Assembly (NCBI GenBank): GCA_009777615.1 | Contig: WRLM01000003.1 | Coordinates: forward strand, 62,001-126,000 | Direction of reading: 5' to 3' | DNA from: Candidatus Methanoplasma cognatum | Lineage (GTDB): Archaea > Thermoplasmatota > Thermoplasmata > Methanomassiliicoccales > Methanomethylophilaceae | Length of the DNA: 64,000 nt | In this document: positions 57,446 through 64,000 of the stretch, piece after piece | Layout: each line of letters opens with the position of its first letter | How positions within the stretch are numbered: position 1 is the first letter of the stretch | The notes under the pieces: model-generated | What the model saw: the letters and a program-made list of their open reading frames with translations, nothing else | What the model was told of the DNA's origin: nothing | Databases searched by the model: none | Position numbers and translations under genes: made by a program

Positions 57446-60319
57446 ATGTCTGATTATGGTGAGATGGAAAGGAAGTGGCAGGCGGAATGGTCCGAGAAAG
57501 GACTGGACCGTGCCGAAAGAGATGTGGGCAGACCGAAATTCATGATCATTTTCGCATATCCGGGAGTCACCGGGTTCCTTCACGTAGGACATCTCAGGGG
57601 GTACACGTATACGGACGCCATCGGGAGATACAAACGTATGACAGGATACAATGTCCTGTTCCCCGTGGGGACGCATGCCACCGGCAACGGCGCGATAACT
57701 CTCGCTTCAAAGGTTTCGGGCAACGATCCCGATTTCATTGATTATCTGATAAGGAACGGCTGCCCGGAAGAGAAGCTGGAGGATCTGAAGGATCCGGTAA
57801 AGGTCATTGATTATTTTAACGGAGTTTATGTGAACGAATATTGGAAGAGGTTCGGATTCCTTGCCGATTGGAGACGGTTCACATGCACGCTGTACCCGGA
57901 CTACGGGAAGTTCATGCAATGGCAGTTCAGAAAGCTGAACGACTGCGGCCTGCTGATACAAAAGCCGTACTACTCTCCGACCTGCCCGGTCCACGGGCCG
58001 GTGGCGGTCGACGCCTCCGAGACCGACATATCCAAAGGCGGCAATGCGGAGGTCCAGGAATACACTCTTTTGAAATTCAGGCGCGGAGATGAGTACTTGG
58101 TCGCCGCTACTCTCAGGCCCGAAACGGTATACGGGCAGGTGTGCTTCTGGGTTAACCCGGATGTAGAATACACACGGATAAAGAAGGGAGAAGAGACATG
58201 GATAGTGTCCAAAGAGGCGGCTGAAAAACTTAGTCTGCAGGTAGACGGCATAACGATACTTTCCCCCGTCGCCGGAAGGGACATGATAGGCTGGATGTGC
58301 GAAGCGCCGATGATACACAGGGAGATACCGGTCTTCCCAGCGTCTTTCTCGGACCCCAACGTGGGAAGCGGACTTGTCACATCCGTCCCCTCGGATGCTC
58401 CGGATGACTGGATCTCGCTGGAGGCCCTGAAGAAGGATCCTGCCCTTACAGAGGAATACGGCCTTCCCAGATCGCTCGTCGATTCTGTAGATCCGATCTC
58501 AATAATATCGATCGAAGGATACGGGGAATTCCCCGCTCATGACGCAATAAAGGAAATGGGCATAACCCAGCCCGGAGACCCGAGGCTCGATGAGGCCAAA
58601 AAGCAGGTTTACAAAGACGGCTACCACATGGGCCGCATGAAAGATATCTGCGGGCCATACTCGGGGATGAGGGTGGAAGAGGCCAAAGAGAAGATGAAGC
58701 AGGCCATGCTCGATTCCGGCGAGGCGGAGATATTCCACGACCTCACGGAGGAAGTGGTCTGCAGATGCGGTATGCCGGTCAGGGTGAAAAGGGTAGACGA
58801 CCAGTGGTTCATCGATTACGGCAACGAAGAGCTCACCGAAAGAACAAGCGAGCACTGCCGCAGCATGGAGCTGTACCCTCCGGAGTTCAACGAGAACGTA
58901 CACGCCACGCTGAGATGGTTCAGGGAACGCGCCTGCGTAAGGCAAGGCAACTGGCTCGGAACAAGGTTCCCCTTTGATGAGAAATGGATAATCGAGGCCA
59001 TATCGGACTCCACCCTGTATCCGTTGTATTACATTATTTCGATGTATGCTAACGACGGGAGGATATCCCCCGATAACATGACGGAGGAGTTCTTCGACCA
59101 TGTGGCGCTTGGCAGGGGAGTTTCCGCTGAAGTATCTGAAAGCACGGGCGTTCCCGAAGATATTCTGAATGATATACGGGAGGACATAATATACTGGTAT
59201 CCGCTGGACATAAATCTGGGCGGCAAGGAGCACATGACCGTGCATTTCCCGGCGTACCTCTTCAACCATCGCGCCATACTTCCTGATGATATGCAGCCGG
59301 GAGGGATCATCGTTAATTGGTATATCACAGGAAGGAAGAACAAGATCTCAAAATCCAAAGGCGGAGCGCAGCCCATCTCCGGGGCAGTGGAGCAATTCGG
59401 CGTCGACCCTCTCAGACTGTATTATGCGCATGTGGCGTCGATGTTCGTGGATGTGGAATGGAACGAGGAGAACGTATTGACGTACTGCCAAAGGCTGGAC
59501 AGGGTCATGGGCACGATCGAAGAACTTCTCTCCTCTGACCGCACCGATGAGAAGAAAGGGATCGACGAGTGGCTGATATCAAGGTTCAACGGCCACTTGC
59601 TGTCTGTGAAGAAGGCGATGGAGAAGTATGACCTGAGGCAGACGGCGACCGCCGTCTACTTCGAAATGCTGAACGATATTAAATGGTACGGAAGAAGAGG
59701 GGGGAAGAACGACAACACCATAAAGGAGGCCATGAGGATCTGGATACCTCTTATGGCGCCTATCACACCGCATGTTGCAGAGGAGATGTGGAACATGGCT
59801 GGGTTCGAGGGCCTCGTGTCGTCGTCACAGCTCCCCGAAACAGGCGGCATATCCGGCTCCGCAGAATACTGTGAGGAGTTCATCAGAGGCGTGATGTCGG
59901 ATGTCATTCAGATCAAGAAAGTGACCGAAACGGATCCGGAGAAAATATTCCTTTACACCTCGCCATCATGGAAGAGGGACATCATGAGGATAGGGTTGGA
60001 GATGAAAGACAACGGCACTTTGGACATCCCCGCCCTCACGAAAAAATGTATGGAGAACGAAGACCTCCGAAAGAACGGCAAGGCTGTGTCTGAGTTTGTT
60101 AAAAAGACCGTTACCGACCTGACAAGGTCCTCTTCCGGAACGATGACAGAGATGGTAATGACGGACGAATACTCTGTCCTGGTCTCGGCGAAAGATTTCC
60201 TGAAAGACGAACTCGGCGCGGAAGTAGAGGTGTTCTCTTCCGACGATACGGGCATCTACGACCCCAAATTTAAATCGAAAGCCGCAGTGCCGGGAAGACC
60301 CGCCATCTATTTGGAGTGA
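57446..60319 (+). CDS. leuS: Leucine--tRNA ligase, archaeal type
   Basis: 957 residues, the normal length for archaeal LeuRS. Class I motifs: HVGH (46-49, in GFLHVGHLRGYTYTD) and KISKSKGG for KMSKS. A long CP1 editing domain is inserted between them (~170-500, with TLRPETVYGQVCFWVNPD and MIGWMCEAP). The zinc-like cysteine motifs CPVHGPV and CRCGMPV are present. The anticodon-binding and C-terminal domains run to the end. It converges with ubiX with only 2 nt between stops. Confidence 0.96.
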   Translation: MSDYGEMERKWQAEWSEKGLDRAERDVGRPKFMIIFAYPGVTGFLHVGHLRGYTYTDAIGRYKRMTGYNVLFPVGTHATGNGAITLASKVSGNDPDFIDYLIRNGCPEEKLEDLKDPVKVIDYFNGVYVNEYWKRFGFLADWRRFTCTLYPDYGKFMQWQFRKLNDCGLLIQKPYYSPTCPVHGPVAVDASETDISKGGNAEVQEYTLLKFRRGDEYLVAATLRPETVYGQVCFWVNPDVEYTRIKKGEETWIVSKEAAEKLSLQVDGITILSPVAGRDMIGWMCEAPMIHREIPVFPASFSDPNVGSGLVTSVPSDAPDDWISLEALKKDPALTEEYGLPRSLVDSVDPISIISIEGYGEFPAHDAIKEMGITQPGDPRLDEAKKQVYKDGYHMGRMKDICGPYSGMRVEEAKEKMKQAMLDSGEAEIFHDLTEEVVCRCGMPVRVKRVDDQWFIDYGNEELTERTSEHCRSMELYPPEFNENVHATLRWFRERACVRQGNWLGTRFPFDEKWIIEAISDSTLYPLYYIISMYANDGRISPDNMTEEFFDHVALGRGVSAEVSESTGVPEDILNDIREDIIYWYPLDINLGGKEHMTVHFPAYLFNHRAILPDDMQPGGIIVNWYITGRKNKISKSKGGAQPISGAVEQFGVDPLRLYYAHVASMFVDVEWNEENVLTYCQRLDRVMGTIEELLSSDRTDEKKGIDEWLISRFNGHLLSVKKAMEKYDLRQTATAVYFEMLNDIKWYGRRGGKNDNTIKEAMRIWIPLMAPITPHVAEEMWNMAGFEGLVSSSQLPETGGISGSAEYCEEFIRGVMSDVIQIKKVTETDPEKIFLYTSPSWKRDIMRIGLEMKDNGTLDIPALTKKCMENEDLRKNGKAVSEFVKKTVTDLTRSSSGTMTEMVMTDEYSVLVSAKDFLKDELGAEVEVFSSDDTGIYDPKFKSKAAVPGRPAIYLE

Positions 60320-60321
60320 GC

Positions 60322-60855
60322 TCATTCCCATTTTTTGTACAGGTTGTGGTCGATGCCCACTCTGTCCAAGCATTTTCCTACTACGAAGTCGACCATATCC
60401 TCAACGGAGGCCGGTCCCGAATAGAATCCTGGGTTGGCGTCCATGATCACCACGCCGCACCTGGCCAGTTTCAGTTCGTTCTCCAGCATTATGGCGCTTT
60501 TAGGCGTCTCCCTTACCACAAGAACGACTTTCCTTCCTTCTTTGATGCAGACAGCCACCGCTCTGGAGATCAGGGTGTCCGAGATCCCCGACGCGAACTT
60601 CGCCACGGAGGATTCGCTGCATGGCGCAACGAACATACAGTCATAGTGAAAAGAACCGGACGATATGGATGCGAAGAGGTCGCCGTCATCGAAGACCTTG
60701 TCGGCCAGCGCCCCCACCTGCTCGACCGACATGCCCGTCTCTCTCGGAATTATCATCTTTGCTATCTTGGACATCACAAGGATCTTCTCACCCGGGAGTT
60801 CCTGAAGGAGACGTATACCATATACGATCCCGGATGCGCCGGTGATAGCTACCAC
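60322..60855 (-). CDS. ubiX: UbiX-family flavin prenyltransferase
   Basis: About 177 residues. Flavoprotein fold with ITGASGIVYGIRLLQEL (4-20), SGSFHYDCMFVAPCSESSVA and IKEGRKVVLVVRETPKS, all characteristic of UbiX, which prenylates FMN to make the cofactor of UbiD decarboxylases. No ubiD gene is in the window. The start is a GTG at 60855, with AGGTGATC ~10 nt upstream, overlapping the end of the aCPSF1 gene. That makes it probably co-transcribed with aCPSF1. Confidence 0.9.
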   Translation of the reverse strand: MVAITGASGIVYGIRLLQELPGEKILVMSKIAKMIIPRETGMSVEQVGALADKVFDDGDLFASISSGSFHYDCMFVAPCSESSVAKFASGISDTLISRAVAVCIKEGRKVVLVVRETPKSAIMLENELKLARCGVVIMDANPGFYSGPASVEDMVDFVVGKCLDRVGIDHNLYKKWE

Positions 60856-60868
60856 TGACCTCAGCCGA

Positions 60869-62773
60869 TCACCTCAGCCTGATCGTCTCAAGATTAAGCG
60901 GTGCTTTGGTCTCGATGTTGAATTTTTTGTATATTGAGGATGCGAGGTCCGTACACTTCCTGTCTTCCCCGTGACCTATTATTATCCTATCGGGTTTCGG
61001 CTCCAGCGAGGAGATGTACTTCATCAGCTGCTTGCGGTCCGAGTGTCCGGAGAACCCGTCCACAGTCACGCGGTTCATATCTATGCTGATCGTCATCGAT
61101 TTCCCCTTGTAACTGAGCGCTATGTCCTGACGCCCCCTCTGTATGGTGCGTCCGATACTTCCCTCCGATTGGTATCCTACGAACAGCAGCGTGTTCTTGG
61201 CGTCGTCCGCCCATTCTCTGAAGTATTCCAAGACAGGGCCGCCGGACATCATTCCGCTCGTCGCGAGGACTATGCATGAATCCGGCGAGTGACATATCTC
61301 TTCTCTCATATCGGCGGTCTCCACCCTCTTGAATATGGGAGACAGGAACGGGTTCTCGTTCTGCTGGAATATCTGCGTCCTGAGCTGACTGTTAAGATAT
61401 TCTGGATATGCGGTGTGGATCGCGGTGGCTTCCCATATCATCCCGTCGAGGTATACGTTCATGGTGGGTATCTTGCCAGTGCGCATAAGCTCCTCGATCA
61501 CGAGCATGACCTCCTGGGATCTTCCGACGGCGAACACAGGTATCAGGACCTTTCCGCCCAGCTCTGCCGCGTGCAGAAGGATCTCTTTCATCTCTTCTGA
61601 GGCATCCATCCTGGACGGCTGTATGTCGTTGTGGCCGCCGTATGTGGATTCGATGACCAATGACTCCAGTCTCGGGAATCTGTTGTTTGCGGGGTTGAAC
61701 AGCCAGGTCTTTTCGTATTTTATGTCTCCGGAGAAAGCGACGTTGTGCAGACCGTCCCCCACATGGAAGTGCGCGATCGCGGACCCCAGAATGTGCCCGG
61801 CATTGTGGAAAGTAAGCCTGACGTCCGGCGAGATGTCCGTCGTTTCGTTATATTTCAGAGTTATGGTGTGCAGTATCTCCTTTCGGACATGCTGCGCCTC
61901 GTAGTGCTGTTTCTTCGCCTCGCCATATCCCAGCTTGATGTTGTCCAGCTGGAGCAGGGCCATTAGGTCCCTCGTCGGAGGGGTGCAGTACACCGGCCCT
62001 TCGTAACCGTATTTGAAAAGCGCGGGCAGCGTGCCGCAGTGGTCGAGATGCGCGTGAGTGATCACCACCGCATCGATATTGTTAAGGGGCTGGGTCTCCG
62101 GTATCGCAAAGTACGGGGTGGCGTCGCTGTTCGGGTCGAGCCCGCAGTCGATGAGGATCCTGCTCTCTCTCGTCGTAAGAAGCGTTGCGGACCTTCCGAC
62201 CTGCCTGAAACCTCCCATGGTGGTCATCCTTACCCACTGCTCTCCTTCCAAAGTGGGCCTGACGAGCGATCTTGCGACGGACTTCAGCACCTTGTGCCTT
62301 TCGTCCATGTTCACTCTGATGTAACCCCTGACATCCGATACCGTCTTAGACGGTATGGGCGGAGCCCTCATGACCTTGATGTTCCACCCCGACTCCTTTT
62401 TTATGTCGGAAAGCAGCTGACCTTCTCTTCCCAGCACCTCATTGGGATTTATCGCTTCTATTATCGCCTCTCCCGTCTCTTCGATGAAGTTTATATCGAA
62501 CACCTCTGCCGATTCGGGTATCATGGAGAGTATCTTCTCCCTTACCTTTTCAGGGTCAGCTAAAGCTGACGGGTCCGGCCTTATGTCCACTCTTCTCTTC
62601 AGGCTCTGGGCGAGCGTTCTCGGTATGTCGTCATTGCCAGAGAATTTATCGTATTCGGGCGTATAGATGATGATGACCGAGCCTTCGAACTCTATCGCCG
62701 ATACGTTCATTTCCTGAGGTACCAGTTTTCTTACCTCTTCTCTTTGGCTTTCAAATAATCTATCTGGGTTCAT
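60869..62773 (-). CDS. aCPSF1/FttA beta-CASP ribonuclease, transcription termination factor
   Basis: 634 residues. Two KH-type RNA-binding domains at the N-terminus (~1-150, including VLGREGQLLSDIKKESGW) are followed by a metallo-beta-lactamase fold with HAHLDH (240-245 motif THAHLDHCG). The beta-CASP insertion (~390-510) follows, then the C-terminal GFSGHSDRKQL and IIGHGED motifs. This archaeal factor cleaves nascent RNA behind U tracts and ends transcription genome-wide. The ATG at 62773 is preferred over an in-frame codon 18 nt upstream because MNPDRLFESQ is the family start. Confidence 0.95.
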   Translation of the reverse strand: MNPDRLFESQREEVRKLVPQEMNVSAIEFEGSVIIIYTPEYDKFSGNDDIPRTLAQSLKRRVDIRPDPSALADPEKVREKILSMIPESAEVFDINFIEETGEAIIEAINPNEVLGREGQLLSDIKKESGWNIKVMRAPPIPSKTVSDVRGYIRVNMDERHKVLKSVARSLVRPTLEGEQWVRMTTMGGFRQVGRSATLLTTRESRILIDCGLDPNSDATPYFAIPETQPLNNIDAVVITHAHLDHCGTLPALFKYGYEGPVYCTPPTRDLMALLQLDNIKLGYGEAKKQHYEAQHVRKEILHTITLKYNETTDISPDVRLTFHNAGHILGSAIAHFHVGDGLHNVAFSGDIKYEKTWLFNPANNRFPRLESLVIESTYGGHNDIQPSRMDASEEMKEILLHAAELGGKVLIPVFAVGRSQEVMLVIEELMRTGKIPTMNVYLDGMIWEATAIHTAYPEYLNSQLRTQIFQQNENPFLSPIFKRVETADMREEICHSPDSCIVLATSGMMSGGPVLEYFREWADDAKNTLLFVGYQSEGSIGRTIQRGRQDIALSYKGKSMTISIDMNRVTVDGFSGHSDRKQLMKYISSLEPKPDRIIIGHGEDRKCTDLASSIYKKFNIETKAPLNLETIRLR

Positions 62774-62819
62774 GTGAAATCCTACTATCAATAATGTCAG
62801 AAAATGTTTGGACGGAGGC

Positions 62820-63455
62820 TCAGCTCGGGTATGTGAATCCGAGCTCCTCGCAGCGGGCCTTGATCTGGTCCTGCGCTATCTCCTCGTAGCCCTTCGGCCC
62901 GATATAGGATATCAGCATGCCGTCCCCCGACGCGCTGTCCCTCTTCCTCGAGGAGTTGAGCGCCGTGATGGCCACGTCTATCGCCTCTTTTTTGGTCATG
63001 TTCTTTTTGTATGAAGCTTCCAGGGAACCCATTGCAAATGTCGAGCCGGAGCCGATCGATATGAAGTCATCCTCAATGTATCCGCCGGCGGCGTCGACAC
63101 TGAACACATGGCTGCCGGTTGAATCGTGGCCGCCGACTATCAGTCCGAGGTAGAAGCCGTTGCGCATGACGTTGCCGACAAGCGTGGCTGCTGCCTTCAC
63201 CGACATGGGCGACCCCCTCTTCATGGAATATATCGACACCTCGCTCTCGATGAATCTTATCATGAGCTGAGCGTCGCCCACGACACCTGCGATCGTCATC
63301 CCGAGGTTGTCTGCCAGAGGATATACCTTCTGGACATCGCTGTGCGCGATGATGTTTCCCATAGTCGCTCTCTGATCGGACGCGAGGATCACGCCGTCTT
63401 TTATCTTCATACCGATGGTCGTCGTTCCCGTCTTAAGAATGTCTTCCTTGCTCAT
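62820..63455 (-). CDS. psmB: Proteasome beta subunit
   Basis: 211 residues. A short propeptide (MSKEDILKTG) precedes the catalytic Thr11 (TTTIGMKIKDGVILASDQRAT), to be exposed by self-cleavage after Gly10. The catalytic Asp27-Lys43-like positions lie in the DQRAT and QKVYPL stretches, and the SGS region appears as SIGSGSTFAMG. It forms the inner rings of the 20S proteasome. GGGGA lies just before the ATG. It heads the minus-strand run with aCPSF1 and ubiX, grouping RNA and protein turnover. Confidence 0.96.
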   Translation of the reverse strand: MSKEDILKTGTTTIGMKIKDGVILASDQRATMGNIIAHSDVQKVYPLADNLGMTIAGVVGDAQLMIRFIESEVSIYSMKRGSPMSVKAAATLVGNVMRNGFYLGLIVGGHDSTGSHVFSVDAAGGYIEDDFISIGSGSTFAMGSLEASYKKNMTKKEAIDVAITALNSSRKRDSASGDGMLISYIGPKGYEEIAQDQIKARCEELGFTYPS

Positions 63456-63925
63456 CTTTTCCCCTCATAGTGAAATGCAGCAAAATGCATCTGTTAGCAT
63501 AACAAAGATGCTATTCCCCCCTATTACCCGCTATATTAAATACTTTGTTAACCAACAATTTGAAACCGTTTCCGGACCATTGTGGCACATTTTGGCCGGA
63601 AAGCGACACTGCAGTGCCGTTACAACATCACGGGATAAAAAGGAAAATATCCGATAATGCGGCCGCATCGACAAAGATCTCGGGTGCTTCAAACGGCGGA
63701 ACGTTTTTTCTATATATAAATTCACAGCACTTACTTAGATAATGTCGCCTGCGAAACTGCCTCAAATGCTTTCCGGCTTCCGACCATTCTCAGAAAACGC
63801 GGTGAGGCGGCTTTTCGGCCTGTTTTTTTATACCTTATCGGTAGAAAGATGCGGGGTGGTTTATCCAACTTTGGGAGGTTTAATTAAAGTGAAATTCATC
63901 CTCTTCTAAGATGGGAGAATGACGC
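63456..63925 (+). other. 470-bp intergenic region with two plus-strand promoters
   Basis: No convincing gene. A minus-strand AT-rich stretch near 63525-63550 probably drives psmB. On the plus strand CTATATATAAA (63710-63720) and TTTTTTTATACC (63823-63834) are TATA-like. Between them lies a GC-rich, foldable stretch ending AGGC...GCCT and seven T, which could be a short RNA with a terminator, or part of a long leader of the gene at 63926. Confidence 0.4.
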
Positions 63926-64000
63926 ATGGAAATTGAAGAATGGCTGGGTGAAGATAACCAATTGGGCATTGATATTTGGCAAAAAAAATACTGTTACAAC
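63926..64000 (+). CDS. Probable adenosylcobalamin-dependent ribonucleotide reductase (5' end only)
   Basis: Only 25 codons are in the window. The sequence WLGEDNQLGIDIWQKKYCYN resembles the N-terminus of class II (B12-dependent) ribonucleotide reductases, which typically begin with an L-G-x-x-I-W-x-K-K-Y pattern. A GGGAG site lies just upstream of the ATG. Class II fits an anaerobic, corrinoid-rich archaeon. The call rests on a short stretch and needs the rest of the gene. Confidence 0.6.
   Translation, partial: MEIEEWLGEDNQLGIDIWQKKYCYN

Overview
The window is chromosomal DNA of a methanogenic archaeon, most probably a Methanomassiliicoccales member (Thermoplasmata), perhaps host-associated. 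Archaeal marker genes are eS19, archaeal PheT/LeuS, SRP54, TrmY, class I HMG-CoA reductase, aCPSF1/FttA, a proteasome beta subunit and IorAB. Methylotrophic methanogenesis is shown by a methanol:corrinoid methyltransferase pair (MtaC-MtaB) and a RamA-type corrinoid activator. None of the genes whose stop I could read ends in TAG, which fits an order that decodes UAG as pyrrolysine. Promoters are archaeal TATA boxes, several apparently driving leaderless mRNAs.

Layout. 1-9 kb: eS19 (partial), LemA and DUF2207 membrane proteins, two secreted repeat proteins, two DNA repair genes and a KilA-N protein. 9-13 kb: an 1131-residue surface protein with about ten InlB-like repeats, flanked by two small zinc-ribbon membrane proteins. 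13-28 kb: housekeeping genes (rubrerythrin, HMG-CoA reductase, PheT, peroxiredoxin, a PPAT-NTPase fusion, TrmY, SRP54, a COG1340 coiled-coil protein, PurB) and an ankyrin protein. 28-34 kb: C_GCAxxG protein, tRNA-Ala(CGC), a second ankyrin protein, NfeD plus stomatin, an MFS transporter and a QueG-like Fe-S protein.

34-44 kb is the corrinoid/methanol region: mtaC-mtaB, a CbiA/CfbB-type amidotransferase, and a tightly overlapping cassette of CobW-type GTPase, His/Cys-rich protein and RamA-type activase. A sulfonate-type ABC transporter follows; its binding protein appears circularly permuted. The likely logic is methyl transfer from methanol to the MtaC corrinoid, with metal handling and reductive reactivation encoded alongside.

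44-53.4 kb is accessory: a hydrolase, DNA-3-methyladenine glycosylase I, a NimA-like flavoprotein, an AAA-DUF234 nuclease-ATPase, and an AT-rich Gabija defence locus (GajA, GajB) preceded by a HEPN-like gene. Decayed gene remnants and a tRNA-Leu(UAG) close the block. 53.5-64 kb returns to core genes: IorAB, an FtsZ-like protein lacking its C-terminal domain with an upstream CdrS-like regulator, LeuS, UbiX, aCPSF1, PsmB and the start of what looks like a B12-dependent ribonucleotide reductase.
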